DNA of 64,000 bases, taken from contig CANLSM010000008.1 in the NCBI GenBank assembly GCA_947493745.1, forward strand, positions 1 to 64,000, given 5' to 3'. Source of the DNA: an uncultured Paracoccaceae bacterium. Lineage in GTDB: Bacteria > Pseudomonadota > Alphaproteobacteria > Rhodobacterales > Rhodobacteraceae. A program made the translations under genes and the position numbers. A model generated the notes under the pieces. The model searched no databases. It saw nothing but the letters and a program-made list of their open reading frames with translations, and was not told the origin of the DNA. Position 1 is the stretch's first letter; every line of letters begins with the position of its first letter. Of this stretch, positions 55,407-64,000 are shown in pieces.

Positions 55407-56048
55407 ATGGAAGTTGTTCTTCTTCAGCGCGTCGCGAAGCTTGGCCAGATGGGCGAAGTTGTCAGCGTCAAGCAGGGTTATGCCCGCAACTACCTTCTGC
55501 CCCAGGGCAAGGCGCTTCGGGCCACTAAGGCAAACCTTGCCCAGTTCGAGGCTCAGAAAGCACAGCTTGAGGCCAATAACCTCGAGACCAAGAAAGAGGC
55601 CGACGCAATGGCGGCCAAACTCGACGGCCAGCAGTTCATCGTGATTCGCTCCGCATCGGATGCCGGCGCGCTCTATGGCTCGGTCACAACACGTGACGCC
55701 GCCGAGGCCGCCACGGCCGAAGGCTTCACGGTCGACAAGAAGCAGGTCGTGCTCAACAAGCCGATCAAGGATCTGGGTCTGCATGACATGACGGTCGTGC
55801 TTCACCCCGAGGTCGAGGCGACGATCACGATCAACGTTGCCCGTTCTCCCGAAGAGGCCGAGCTTCAGGCCTCCGGCAAGACCATTCAGGAACTCCAGGC
55901 CGAGGCGGATGCCGAAGCCGAGTTCGACATTGCCGAACTCTTTGACGAGGTCGGTGCCGCCGCACTCGACGAGGACGACGAGCTGGTCACTCCGGGCGAA
56001 CCTTCAGAGGAGACGTCCGAGGAAACCGCCGAGGACGACGACGCCTGA
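55407..56048 (+). CDS. rplI: 50S ribosomal protein L9
   Basis: A 213-residue L9 with the N-terminal RNA-binding domain (VILL-like [35 protein letters not shown]) and connecting helix. The protein extends about 60 residues beyond E. coli L9 with a highly acidic tail ([19 protein letters not shown]). Such tails are common in alphaproteobacteria. A terminator follows. Confidence 0.97.
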   Translation: MEVVLLQRVAKLGQMGEVVSVKQGYARNYLLPQGKALRATKANLAQFEAQKAQLEANNLETKKEADAMAAKLDGQQFIVIRSASDAGALYGSVTTRDAAEAATAEGFTVDKKQVVLNKPIKDLGLHDMTVVLHPEVEATITINVARSPEEAELQASGKTIQELQAEADAEAEFDIAELFDEVGAAALDEDDELVTPGEPSEETSEETAEDDDA

Positions 56049-56075
56049 TCCGGCCACGCGACCTCGGACAATTGG

Positions 56076-56107
56076 AACCCGCGCCTTCTTGGTGCGGGTT
56101 TTTTTGA
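56076..56107 (+). terminator. Rho-independent terminator of rpsF-rpsR-rplI
   Basis: AACCCGCGCC/GGTGCGGGTT forms a ten-base-pair stem (one G-T) with a five-base loop, followed by seven T residues, 27 bases after the rplI stop. Confidence 0.93.
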
Positions 56108-56232
56108 GTGCGGATGATTGAGCCGCCCTTCGACGAACCGACAAGCATTGGCCCAAATCCCATTGTAGCGATCAGCAAGGTATGTAAGCGGCTACTCAAT
56201 CATAATTTGGAAGAACCTGGCAGTCGGGTGCG

Positions 56233-57144
56233 ATGTCCATCATTTTCCACTCTCTTTTTCTTTCAATTGGCGTCTTCGCCCGCATGGTGTTGCCGTCCCT
56301 AGGGATTTACCTCGCGTCGATGGTTGTCTGGTTCTTGGCGGGCATGATCACTGCCGGGCTTTCCGGCTATGTCAGTGAGTCAGTTACAGCGGCATTTGTA
56401 ACTCTGGTAGGCATACGTGCCGCGCTGGCAATGAAGGGCGATCACCGGCCCAGGGAATTCAGAATACTTGCCTTCAACAGCTTGACCTATGGCGTGTTTC
56501 TGGTCGGAGCAAAAGCGGTGATGATCCTTATCGCAAACCTGCTGGCTGTTCTGTTGACGGATTGGAACTTTGGGGAAGCTGTCTCATTTCACTCGATCAC
56601 GAATGCGGAGGAACGCCTTCAGGCGCTCTTTGTTCTCCATGCAGTTGCAGCAAAGGTGATCATCGCACTGGCACTCATCGTGGCGCTGTCTGTCACCATG
56701 GCTGTGCCGATGGCCGCCGCGGCACAATCAGCCAGCTACGGCGCGCCCAGCCGTCCCTTCTTCTGGGGTTTCGGGAGAAGCTTCCTTCCCCTCTTCCTCA
56801 TCTTTGCCGTGTCATATCTGTTCCAGTTATACTTTGAGCTCTTTGGATACCTATTTGCTGTAATGCCAACCCTGGTCATCTCCATTGTCTCTATGGCTGG
56901 AAGCGAGGAATTCCCGTCTATCCCTCTGGATGTAATCGGTTATGGGGTGTTGGCCTTTATTGGACATCTTTGGCTACAGTCCTGGATTTGGTCAGCTTCC
57001 GCATTGGCGTTTCTGAAATACGAAGAGAAAGCAAAGGCGGCGAAGTCCAAACATGCATCATCGCATGCCACGACAACCAAAGACCTGCGAGCGATGCGAA
57101 AGGCCCGCGAACAGGGAGGAGGACACCGTCCTGACGATGAGTAA
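56233..57144 (+). CDS. Polytopic membrane protein, unknown
   Basis: A 303-residue protein with about six or seven hydrophobic segments, among them MVLPSLGIYLASMVVWFLAG, VIIALALIVALSVTMAVPMA and LPLFLIFAVSYLFQLYFELF. The cytosolic tail is basic and hydrophilic (EEKAKAAKSKHASSHATTTK). No family is recognised. The gene is less GC-rich than its neighbours and has a weak RBS, suggesting late acquisition. It is flanked by the ribosomal terminator and by a gap of about 190 bases. Confidence 0.7.
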   Translation: MSIIFHSLFLSIGVFARMVLPSLGIYLASMVVWFLAGMITAGLSGYVSESVTAAFVTLVGIRAALAMKGDHRPREFRILAFNSLTYGVFLVGAKAVMILIANLLAVLLTDWNFGEAVSFHSITNAEERLQALFVLHAVAAKVIIALALIVALSVTMAVPMAAAAQSASYGAPSRPFFWGFGRSFLPLFLIFAVSYLFQLYFELFGYLFAVMPTLVISIVSMAGSEEFPSIPLDVIGYGVLAFIGHLWLQSWIWSASALAFLKYEEKAKAAKSKHASSHATTTKDLRAMRKAREQGGGHRPDDE

Positions 57145-57335
57145 ACCAGGTCGCAACAAACGGCAGTTGGCCCACAGACGCCCTGACCTGCAGCACCTTG
57201 TGGTCCGGGTTCTTATTGCCGGGTCTCAGCGAGAGCGAATCCGGTCTTCGGCTATTTCGCCGCATTTGTGATCATAACCACTGGCCAAGTAACCATTCCC
57301 GGCGATAGTTTGAGCATTTTGGTGGGAGTAGTCTC

Positions 57336-58103
57336 ATGGCCGATCCGGCACCCAAAACGCCTCGTGACACGGTTGGGCAATATGCGCTCAAACGTTTTGC
57401 CGACAGCGCCTCGATTGGCGGGGCGATTGTTCTCTGTCTTCTTGTTGCCAGTCATTTCGAACTGCTGCCCTCGACCTTCAAGGGCGGCGGCGTGGAGTTC
57501 ACCTTCAGTGACACCACGGACGCGGTGAAGGATCTCGACGGGCGGGTGACATCGGTGCAGGGGGATATCTCGACGCTCTCCAATGTCATTGACGCGATGA
57601 AGTCGGATATGGACGCGCTGCTCGATGAGGTCAGCACCGCCAACGGAACGCCCACCCCGCGCGAGCCGATTTTCCAGCAGGCCACGCGCTCGCTGGCCTA
57701 TACCAAGGATCAGGCGAGCACGACCTCGGTGCTTCTGGCCGAAAAATCCCTTGAGGAGGTCGAGGGGTATTCCTGGATCGGCACTTTCGATCCGTTTGCC
57801 AATCAGTGGACGGACAGCTCGGTCGTGCATCTCGATGGCAACGGGCTGACGGAGTTGCCTGACGAGTTGCCGGTCAACACGCAGTTGAAGCTGGTGTTGA
57901 ACCTCAATGTGCGCGAACGCGCGCCCGAGGACACACCGCGTTACTATTACGACCAGCCAACGCTCGGGTTCGCCGACAAGGGCACGGTCCTGACCCTGAT
58001 CGGCGAGCCGATTGCCTATGATCGTGACGGCACATGGCAGATATGGGCCAAGGTCGAGGCGGAGGTGCGCGCGCCGCTGGAGATCGAACACACCGTGGAA
58101 TAG
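57336..58103 (+). CDS. Single-span membrane protein with coiled coil, unknown
   Basis: A 255-residue protein with one span (about residues 27-44, IGGAIVLCLLVASHFELL), a coiled-coil stretch (about 65-105, VKDLDGRVTSVQGDISTLSN) and a C-terminal beta-rich domain in the periplasm. That domain has an SH3-like pattern (GTVLTLIGEPIAYDRDGTWQ). The start has GGGAG about eight bases upstream. It precedes dnaB by about 110 bases. No function can be assigned. Confidence 0.7.
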   Translation: MADPAPKTPRDTVGQYALKRFADSASIGGAIVLCLLVASHFELLPSTFKGGGVEFTFSDTTDAVKDLDGRVTSVQGDISTLSNVIDAMKSDMDALLDEVSTANGTPTPREPIFQQATRSLAYTKDQASTTSVLLAEKSLEEVEGYSWIGTFDPFANQWTDSSVVHLDGNGLTELPDELPVNTQLKLVLNLNVRERAPEDTPRYYYDQPTLGFADKGTVLTLIGEPIAYDRDGTWQIWAKVEAEVRAPLEIEHTVE

Positions 58104-58217
58104 TCCCCGCGATTCCCGCTTTCCACAGTTTGGAAAATTATCCCCGTACTCTCTGTTATCCACATCTCCCCAAGCCGATCCGGTTGCGGTATTGTGGGCC
58201 AAAACAGGTGGAAGAAA

Positions 58218-59696
58218 ATGGCAGACGGATCGGGCGGTCTGGGACCGGAGGCGCAAAGCCTCCCCCATAATATTGAAGCAGAGCAGGCGCTTCTGGGTGC
58301 GCTGATGATCAACAACGACGTCTATGACCGCGTCGCGTCGATCATCAACGAGGATCATTTCTACGATCCCGTGCATGGCCGTATCTACGAGACGGCCGCG
58401 CGTCGCATCCAGAAGAACGCACTCGCCTCGCCGGTGACCCTGAAAGCCTTTCTTGAAGAGGATGAAGGCCTGAAGGAGCTTGGCGGCCCGGCCTATCTGG
58501 CCCGCCTTGCGGGCGCTGCCATATCGGTCTTTGCGGCCAAGGACTATGCCCAGCAGATCTACGATCTGGCGATCCGGCGGCAGTTGATATCCATCGGTCA
58601 GGAGATTTCGCTGAAGGCGGGAACCGTCGATGTCGAGAGCGAGCCGAAAGAGCAGATCGTCGAGGCCGAACAGCAGCTTTACCAGCTTGGCGAAGCAGGC
58701 AAGGTCGATAGCGGATTTCAGAGCTTTCTCAAAGCCGTAACGGACGCCGTTAATGTAGCGAACGCCGCCTATCAGCGCGAGGGCGGGCTGGCCGGTGTCT
58801 CGACTGGCTTGATGGACATGGATGGCAAGCTGGGCGGCCTGCATCCGTCCGATCTGCTGATCCTCGCCGGGCGTCCGTCAATGGGAAAGACCTCGCTTGC
58901 CACCAACATCGCCTTCAACATTGCCAAGGCCTTCAAGAAGGGTGTGCGGCCCGACGGATCCGAGGGGGCGATCGAGGGCGGCGTGGTCGGTTTCTATTCG
59001 CTGGAGATGTCAGCCGAACAGTTGGCAGCCCGTATCCTGTCTGAGGCCGCTCAGGTCCCGTCCGAGCAGATCCGCAAGGGCGACATGACCGAGGACGAAT
59101 TCCGCCGCTTCGTGGAGGCCGCAAAGGCGCTGGAAGCCTGCCCGCTTTATATCGATGATACGCCTGCCCTGCCGATCAGCCAGTTGGCGGCGCGTGCCCG
59201 GCGGCTGAAACGCACCCATGGGCTCGATGTGCTGATTGTGGATTATCTCCAGCTTGTCCGCCCCGCCACCGCCAAGGACAGCCGGGTCAACGAGGTGTCC
59301 GAGATCACCCAAGGCCTCAAGGCGATTGCTAAGGAACTGAACGTCCCGGTGATCGCACTCTCGCAGTTGTCACGTCAGGTGGAAAGCCGCGAGGACAAGC
59401 GGCCGCAGCTTTCCGATCTGCGCGAATCCGGCTCTATCGAGCAGGACGCGGATGTGGTGATGTTCGTGTTCCGCGAGGAATATTACAAGGAGCGCGAGAA
59501 ACCCGGCGATCATGACGTCGAAGGCATGATGAAGTGGCAGGAAGAGATGTCCGCCCTGCACGGCAAGGCCGAAGTCATCATCGGCAAGCAGCGTCACGGC
59601 CCCATCGGCACGATCGAGCTGGCCTTCGAGGGCCGCTTTACCAAGTTCTCCAATCTCGTGAAGTCCTATCAGCGGGGGGCTGGCGAGTTCGGTTGA
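58218..59696 (+). CDS. dnaB: Replicative DNA helicase DnaB
   Basis: Hexameric helicase of the replication fork. From MADGSGGLGPEAQS it is 492 residues; a GTG eight codons earlier lacks an RBS. The N-terminal domain begins at NIEAEQALLGALMINND. The RecA-like domain has Walker A GRPSMGKTSLA (about 217-227), Walker B in LIVDYLQL, and LSQLSRQVESREDKRPQLSD. The insertion VRPDGSEGAIEGGVV in the ATPase domain is typical of alphaproteobacterial DnaB. No intein is present. Confidence 0.97.
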   Translation: MADGSGGLGPEAQSLPHNIEAEQALLGALMINNDVYDRVASIINEDHFYDPVHGRIYETAARRIQKNALASPVTLKAFLEEDEGLKELGGPAYLARLAGAAISVFAAKDYAQQIYDLAIRRQLISIGQEISLKAGTVDVESEPKEQIVEAEQQLYQLGEAGKVDSGFQSFLKAVTDAVNVANAAYQREGGLAGVSTGLMDMDGKLGGLHPSDLLILAGRPSMGKTSLATNIAFNIAKAFKKGVRPDGSEGAIEGGVVGFYSLEMSAEQLAARILSEAAQVPSEQIRKGDMTEDEFRRFVEAAKALEACPLYIDDTPALPISQLAARARRLKRTHGLDVLIVDYLQLVRPATAKDSRVNEVSEITQGLKAIAKELNVPVIALSQLSRQVESREDKRPQLSDLRESGSIEQDADVVMFVFREEYYKEREKPGDHDVEGMMKWQEEMSALHGKAEVIIGKQRHGPIGTIELAFEGRFTKFSNLVKSYQRGAGEFG

Positions 59697-59706
59697 GGCG
59701 TAGAGG

Positions 59707-59744
59707 TTGACATAACCGGCATGTCATATAACATTTAAGTTATG
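59707..59744 (+). promoter_or_regulatory. Promoter and operator-like repeats of the ArsR/AHSA1 pair
   Basis: TTGACA (59707-59712) and TAACAT (59729-59734) are 16 bases apart, placing the transcription start within one or two bases of the ATG at 59742. Two inverted repeats overlap this region: TGACAT-n7-ATGTCA (59708-59726) and ATAAC-n6-GTTAT (59728-59743). No Shine-Dalgarno is present. This suggests a leaderless, autoregulated transcript. Confidence 0.5.
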
Positions 59745-60113
59745 GAATCGACTGGTTACATACCACCCCCACCCGATCTCGACGCGGTTTTCGCAGCGCT
59801 TGCCGATCCGACACGGCGCGCGATCCTCACCCGGCTCACCGAAGGAGAGGCCACGGTCAACGAGATCGCGGCCCCGTTTTCCATCAGCCAGCCTGCCGTC
59901 TCCCGCCACCTCAAGGTGCTGGAGCGCGCGGGACTGATCGAGCGCGACGCGGTCGAGCAGCGGCGTCCGGCACGTCTGAAGGCGCAGACCATGGTCGCCG
60001 CCGTCGACTGGCTTACCGAGTTCCGGGCCTTCTGGGGAAAGAGTTTCGATCAGTTGGATGACCTGCTCGCAGCGATGAAACAGCAAGGCAAACGGGGAAC
60101 CGACAATGAGTGA
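59742..60113 (+). CDS. ArsR-family transcriptional regulator
   Basis: A 123-residue winged-helix regulator (residues about 13-90: LDAVFAALADPTRRAILTRL, then VNEIAAPFSISQPAVSRHLKVLERAGL). There is no cysteine, so the metal-binding ELCVCDL-type motif is missing and a non-metal ligand or no ligand is likely. The 3' end overlaps the AHSA1-type gene by eight bases. ArsR plus AHSA1 pairs are a recurrent arrangement. Confidence 0.92.
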   Translation: MESTGYIPPPPDLDAVFAALADPTRRAILTRLTEGEATVNEIAAPFSISQPAVSRHLKVLERAGLIERDAVEQRRPARLKAQTMVAAVDWLTEFRAFWGKSFDQLDDLLAAMKQQGKRGTDNE

Positions 60114-60609
60114 TCTTCCGACGTATCGACTGGAACGGGTATTCGATGCCCCGCGCGCAATGGTCTGGCGGGCCTGGACCGACCCGGAGCTTCTCAACCG
60201 CTGGTATGGCCCCGGCGTGGAGACGATCATCCACGAGTTCGACCTAAGACCCGGCGGATCGTGGCGCAACGAGATGAAATGGGGTGAGAACTCGGATCGC
60301 AGCCGAATGGATTTTCAGGAGGTTGTGGAGCAGGAGCGGATGGTCTGGCACCACTCCTCGACCGATGCGGACTGGAACGTCGCCAGCAACGCACGAATGC
60401 CCGACTGGCCCCGGACATTGCTCACGACCGTGACATTCGAGGATGAGGGCGCAAGGACGAAACTGTGTCTGACGCAGGTCCCCATGAACGCGTCAGAGGC
60501 CGAGATCGCCTGTTTCGCCGAGATGATGGCCGGTATGGACAAGGGCTGGGGTTCCGGCTTTGCGATCATCGAAGAGATCCTGGCGGAGTTGCAGGGCAAA
60601 ACCTCCTGA
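60106..60609 (+). CDS. AHSA1/SRPBCC-family protein
   Basis: A 167-residue START-like fold with a ligand pocket. Typical segments are LERVFDAPRAMVWRAWTDPELL, RWYGPGVET, HEFDLRPGGSWR and the C-terminal GWGSGFAIIEEILAEL. It has no catalytic residues that I can identify. Translation is coupled to the upstream ArsR regulator, so it is probably the regulator's target. Confidence 0.9.
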   Translation: MSDLPTYRLERVFDAPRAMVWRAWTDPELLNRWYGPGVETIIHEFDLRPGGSWRNEMKWGENSDRSRMDFQEVVEQERMVWHHSSTDADWNVASNARMPDWPRTLLTTVTFEDEGARTKLCLTQVPMNASEAEIACFAEMMAGMDKGWGSGFAIIEEILAELQGKTS

Positions 60610-60681
60610 GCACGGCTTGAGCAGGGTCCGGGAACTGGCGTAGCCTCGCAGCATCCTTTACGCTGCTTTTGGAGACATCCC

Positions 60682-61500
60682 ATGCATGATCCCGGCCCCG
60701 CCTTTCGCGCCCTGCACAAACCGGGTGACCCGTTCATTCTGGCCAATGCCTGGGACATAGGGTCCGCCCGAATGCTAGCAGCCCTTGGTGCCCAAGCCAT
60801 CGGAACCACTTCGGCGGGCTACGGCTTTACGCTCGGCCTGCCGGATATGGGCAACCTGACCCGCGATCAGAGCCTCGCCCATGCGGCGGATCTGGTGGCC
60901 GCAACGCCTCTTCCGGTCTCAGGCGATTTCGAAAACGGATTTGGCGAGGCACCGGAGACGGTCGCCGAAACCATCCGTCTGGCCGCGGAGGCCGGACTGG
61001 CAGGGTGTTCGATCGAGGATACCGACCTGCCGGGAACCGACGCCTATGCGTTCGATCTGGCGGTCGAGCGGGTCGCGGCAGCGGCCTCAGCCGCCCGCGC
61101 GCTGCCCCGCGATTTCTTCTTTCTGGCACGCGCCGATGGTGTGATGAACGGTGCCTATGATCTGAAGGAGGCGATCCGGCGCATTCAGGCCTTCGAGGCG
61201 GCAGGCGCAGACGGTGTCTATGTTCCGCTGCCCGTTGATATGGACGGCGTGAAAGCTGTCTGTGCGGCTGTTTCGGTCCCGGTCAACGTGCTGGTGGCCG
61301 GACGGTTCACCGCCCATGGCCGGGCGGATTACGCAGCCGCAGGTGCGGCACGGCTGTCATTGGGATCGGCGCTGGCACGCGCGACCCACAGGCTGATCCA
61401 TGACACTTCAAATGCGATGTTCAGGGACGGGGACTTCACCGGGCTGTCGGGAATATCGGGGGATGCGGTAGACGCCCTTCTGCAAAGCGGCGCCCGATAG
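60682..61500 (+). CDS. Isocitrate lyase/PEP mutase superfamily protein
   Basis: A 272-residue TIM-barrel enzyme of the PEP mutase/methylisocitrate lyase-like type. Segments include FILANAWDIGSARMLAALG, VSGDFENGFGEAPETV (metal-binding Asp/Glu), AGCSIEDTD, FFLARADGV and GADGVYVPL. The canonical lyase motif KKCGH is absent, as in the small oxaloacetate- or phosphonopyruvate-hydrolase-like members. The substrate is not known. The RBS GGAG is good. Confidence 0.88.
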   Translation: MHDPGPAFRALHKPGDPFILANAWDIGSARMLAALGAQAIGTTSAGYGFTLGLPDMGNLTRDQSLAHAADLVAATPLPVSGDFENGFGEAPETVAETIRLAAEAGLAGCSIEDTDLPGTDAYAFDLAVERVAAAASAARALPRDFFFLARADGVMNGAYDLKEAIRRIQAFEAAGADGVYVPLPVDMDGVKAVCAAVSVPVNVLVAGRFTAHGRADYAAAGAARLSLGSALARATHRLIHDTSNAMFRDGDFTGLSGISGDAVDALLQSGAR

Positions 61501-61519
61501 CGCCACCGCATCCCGATCC

Positions 61520-61546
61520 GGGCCGGAAAACGCACTGATCCGGCCC
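61520..61546. terminator. Possible shared terminator hairpin
   Basis: GGGCCGG-n13-CCGGCCC forms a seven-base-pair stem between two convergent genes. There is no T-run on either side, so termination is only a suggestion. Confidence 0.35.
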
Positions 61547-61559
61547 GAACTCGTCTGGT

Positions 61560-62165
61560 TTAGAAATGCAGGGACGCACGTGCCTGCAGCGTATCGACTT
61601 CGACATCCAGACCGGAGCCGTCGAAATCGCTGAAGTCATGGCGCAGCAACTCCGCACCGACCGTCACGGCATCGGTGATGCGATAGTCGAGACCGATCCC
61701 GCCAAAGATGCCGTCATCGCTGAGATCCGCTCCGCCGACACTGGCCGATGCATAGGCCGCACCGGCTGTCGCATAGAGCAGCGCGTCGCCCAGATCGGCA
61801 CCCACCCGCAGCTTGAGGCGCGCGACATCGTCGATCTCGCCACTGTCATCGTCGAATTCGATGGCTGCGAGGTCGTAGTTCCCCTCGACACCGGCAACCA
61901 GCGTTCCGAAATCCCAGAGGTAGCCTGCATGGATACCGCCGATGATGCCGTCGCCGTCAACCTCGCCGGTATCGAGCGGCAGCTCGGACTGGCCATAGCC
62001 AAGCTGACCACCGATATAGGCGCCGCCCCAGTCGGGCAGAGGTGCTGGGATCGGTGCTGGTGCAGCAATGGGTGTTTCTACCGGTGCCTCGAAGGTCACG
62101 TTGCCCGCCAGGGCCGGGCTGGTCACGCCCAGTCCGATAACAGCGATGCTCATGATCCGTTTCAT
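61560..62165 (-). CDS. Outer-membrane beta-barrel protein (OmpA/Omp25-like porin family)
   Basis: A 201-residue protein with a signal peptide (about residues 1-20, MKRIMSIAVIGLGVTSPALA), a Pro/Ala-rich linker (APIPAPLPD) and an eight-stranded barrel pattern beginning WGGAYIGGQLGYGQSELPL and ending ASLHF, with the C-terminal Phe required for barrel assembly. It resembles the small Omp25/Opacity-type barrels of alphaproteobacteria. The RBS GGAG lies eight bases before the ATG. Confidence 0.9.
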   Translation of the reverse strand: MKRIMSIAVIGLGVTSPALAGNVTFEAPVETPIAAPAPIPAPLPDWGGAYIGGQLGYGQSELPLDTGEVDGDGIIGGIHAGYLWDFGTLVAGVEGNYDLAAIEFDDDSGEIDDVARLKLRVGADLGDALLYATAGAAYASASVGGADLSDDGIFGGIGLDYRITDAVTVGAELLRHDFSDFDGSGLDVEVDTLQARASLHF

Positions 62166-62515
62166 TTTTCATTCTCCAATTACAAGCGCAGCGCAAGACT
62201 GCCTAGCCGCAGGATCAGTGAACCTGCCTCCTGTAGACGTCGCAGCGGCCAGTCTCGTTCCGTCACCTCATTGTGATGTGCGGATGCCCGCTCAGCAGGG
62301 TTTCGCCGATCCTGTCGGGTCAAAAACGACCAAAGCGCCGGAATCGGGCCAGTCTGGTGGCTCTGCCGCGCTAAACTCGGTTCATGATCAAGCTGAACTG
62401 GCTGACATATCTTGTTGATCTGACAATCGGGGCGGCACGCGGGCGGGCCGCGCGGGGATCTCCGCGGGCTGGCTGATGCGACCTCGCCAATCCCGTTTGC
62501 AAACAAGGCCCTATC
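62166..62515. other. Intergenic region, no gene supported
   Basis: Lies between the outer-membrane protein (leftward) and the MttB-type gene (rightward). A 30-codon ORF (62384-62476) has no RBS and no recognisable motif. I see no clear promoter boxes, terminator or repeat. Confidence 0.5.
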
Positions 62516-64000
62516 ATGTCCCAGACTGCACCAAGATCCCGCCGCTCCGGCGGTCGGCAGGCCCGCCAGGCGCTCCGTTCCGCACCGCTGGCCGATGACA
62601 TCCGCCCGGTTCGCGCCGGGCTTGAGGGCGGACGCTTTGCTCCGCTCTCGCCTTCTGAGATCGAGAAGATACATCAGGCAGCCCTCAGAGCGCTGGAAGA
62701 GATCGGCCTGGCCGACGCCCCTCAAAGCGGCATTGATGCAATGGTCGGGGCAGGCGCCAGGCTGGGAGCGGACGGGCGGCTGCGGTTCCCTCCCGCACTG
62801 GTCGAGGACATGCTCGCCAAGGCACGCAAGGAGCTGACGCTTTGCGGGCGCGATGCGAGGCACGACCTGCATCTGAAGGGCAAGCGGGTTCACTATGGCA
62901 CTGCCGGTGCGGCGGTCCATGTGGTCGATATCGAGACGCGGGCCTATCGCGACAGCACCCTGCAGGATCTTTTCGACGCGGCCCGGATTGTCGAACAGCT
63001 CGACAATATCCACTTTCTGCAACGCCCGATGGTGGCACGAGACGTCCTCGACAACGCGGAGATGGACCTCAACACGGTCTATGCCTGCTGTCAGGGCACA
63101 ACGAAGCATATCGGCACCTCGTTCACGGATGTGGCCTCGTTTCCGCCAATCCTGGAAATGCTGCACATGATTGCAGGCGGCGAGGAAGCGTGGCGTGCGC
63201 GGCCTTTCGTGTCGAACTCGAACTGCTTCGTGGTCCCGCCGATGAAATTCGCCACGGAAAGCTGTCAGGTGATGGAGGCCTGCATCCACGCAGGCATGCC
63301 GGTCCTGCTGCTCTCGGCCGGCCAGGCAGGGGCCACAGCACCCGCCCCGATTGCGGGTGCCATCGTGCAGGCGGTGGCCGAATGTCTGGCAGGCGTGGTC
63401 TATGTCAACGCGCTTGCCCCCGGTCATCCGGCAATCTTCGGCACCTGGCCTTTCGTGAGCGATCTGCGCACGGGTGCAATGTCCGGCGGCTCGGGCGAGC
63501 AGGCGCTGCTGACGGCGGGCTGCGCCCAGATGCATCAGTTCTACGGCCTGCCGGGTGGTGCTGCGGCAGGCATCGCGGATGCGAAACTGCCCGACATGCA
63601 GGCCGGATGGGAACAGGCGATGTCGAATGTCATGGCCGGGCTTTCGGGGCTCAACATGGTCTATGAGGCCGCTGGCATGCATGCCTCGCTGCTGGGCTTC
63701 TGTCTGGAAAGCCTGATCCTGGGCGATGACCTGCTGGGACAGGCCATGCGCTGCGTGCGTGGCATCGAGGTGACCGAGGATACGCTCTCGCTGGAAACGA
63801 TGCGCAGCGTCTGCCTGGAGGGACCGGGCCACTTTCTGGGGCACGCCCAGACGCTGTCGCTCATGCAGACCGAGTACATCTACCCCGCCCTGGGTGACCG
63901 GACGAGCCCCAAGGAATGGGAGGAACGCGATAAGCCCGATCTGCTGCAAAACGCCATTGCCCGCAAACAGGAGATCCTGAACCGGCCCGGCCCGTTCCGC
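62516..64000 (+). CDS. Trimethylamine methyltransferase (MttB) family protein, 3' end outside the window
   Basis: An open frame of 495 codons from MSQTAPRSRRSGG to the window end. It begins with an Arg-rich leader, then RPVRAGLEGGRFAPLSPSEI and continues with the MttB barrel (QRPMVARDVLDNAEMDLNTV, LLLSAGQAGATAPAPIAGA, GTWPFVSDLRTGAMSGGSGE). No in-frame TAG occurs in the visible part, so it is a non-pyrrolysine member, the group that includes glycine betaine methyltransferases. A corrinoid partner gene is not visible here. The length nearly equals that of the family, so only the last few residues are missing. Confidence 0.88.
   Translation, partial: MSQTAPRSRRSGGRQARQALRSAPLADDIRPVRAGLEGGRFAPLSPSEIEKIHQAALRALEEIGLADAPQSGIDAMVGAGARLGADGRLRFPPALVEDMLAKARKELTLCGRDARHDLHLKGKRVHYGTAGAAVHVVDIETRAYRDSTLQDLFDAARIVEQLDNIHFLQRPMVARDVLDNAEMDLNTVYACCQGTTKHIGTSFTDVASFPPILEMLHMIAGGEEAWRARPFVSNSNCFVVPPMKFATESCQVMEACIHAGMPVLLLSAGQAGATAPAPIAGAIVQAVAECLAGVVYVNALAPGHPAIFGTWPFVSDLRTGAMSGGSGEQALLTAGCAQMHQFYGLPGGAAAGIADAKLPDMQAGWEQAMSNVMAGLSGLNMVYEAAGMHASLLGFCLESLILGDDLLGQAMRCVRGIEVTEDTLSLETMRSVCLEGPGHFLGHAQTLSLMQTEYIYPALGDRTSPKEWEERDKPDLLQNAIARKQEILNRPGPFR

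Noticed and set aside
62384-62476. A 30-codon ORF starting MIKLNWLTYLVDL before the MttB-type gene
   Set aside because: No ribosome-binding site and an Arg/Gly-rich end typical of random GC-rich sequence.
1-64000. CRISPR array, IS elements, rRNA operon
   Set aside because: I found no regularly spaced repeats, no transposase genes and no rRNA-like sequence on either strand.

Overview
The window is GC-rich alphaproteobacterial chromosome, most likely from the Rhodobacteraceae (Rhodobacter/Roseobacter group). The basis is a complete Rhodobacter-type gene transfer agent (GTA) cluster next to cysE and a dksA-like gene, DUF1194 and Hint-domain proteins, an E1-beta pyruvate dehydrogenase subunit carrying a lipoyl domain, ThyX instead of ThyA, and strongly GC-biased codon use in the core genes. 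No database search was possible; product names come from motifs, length and context.

Layout. 1-5.4 kb: a small zinc-ribbon-like gene, a tRNA-Met, ccmC-ccmD-ccmG for cytochrome c maturation (no ccmA or ccmB in the window), two small secreted proteins, a membrane-anchored winged-helix protein and a less GC-rich DUF3644 gene with a HEPN-like motif. 5.4-10.6 kb: thyX and glyoxalase I (divergent), a flavoprotein dehydrogenase, and three overlapping DUF1194 von Willebrand A paralogues. 10.7-17.4 kb: a large chemoreceptor, gyrA and a beta-barrel protein. 17.5-25.4 kb: trmFO, a methyltransferase, gluQ, then glycolysis/gluconeogenesis (gap, a 47-residue membrane protein, pgk, an SDR, class I aldolase). 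LacI-type palindromes lie upstream of gap and of the aldolase gene. 26.4-31.1 kb: ftsB-like gene and pdhA-pdhB-(unknown ORF)-pdhC with a terminator. 31.2-33.4 kb: ppk2, cysE, dksA-like.

33.35-48.5 kb, all on the minus strand: the GTA structural cluster, running from TerS/TerL through portal, protease, capsid, connectors, tail tube, tape measure and baseplate hub to the large gp15 tip protein and a DUF2793 protein. A strong sigma70-like promoter with two inverted repeats lies directly upstream of gp1, just after the mltG stop. A terminator-like hairpin and a dispersed repeat sit in the one sizeable gap of the cluster, between TerL and portal.

48.5-53.3 kb (minus): mltG, fabF, acpP, fabG, fabD. 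53.6-64 kb (plus unless stated): a Hint-domain protein, rpsF-rpsR-rplI, two membrane proteins of unknown function, dnaB, an ArsR/AHSA1 pair whose promoter looks leaderless, a PEP-mutase-like enzyme, an outer-membrane protein (minus) and an MttB-type methyltransferase cut by the window end.

The best candidates for under-described biology are the GTA promoter and leader architecture, the tandem DUF1194 trio, the HEPN-like DUF3644 protein, the membrane-anchored winged-helix protein, and the small conserved-looking proteins beside gap and at the GTA end.
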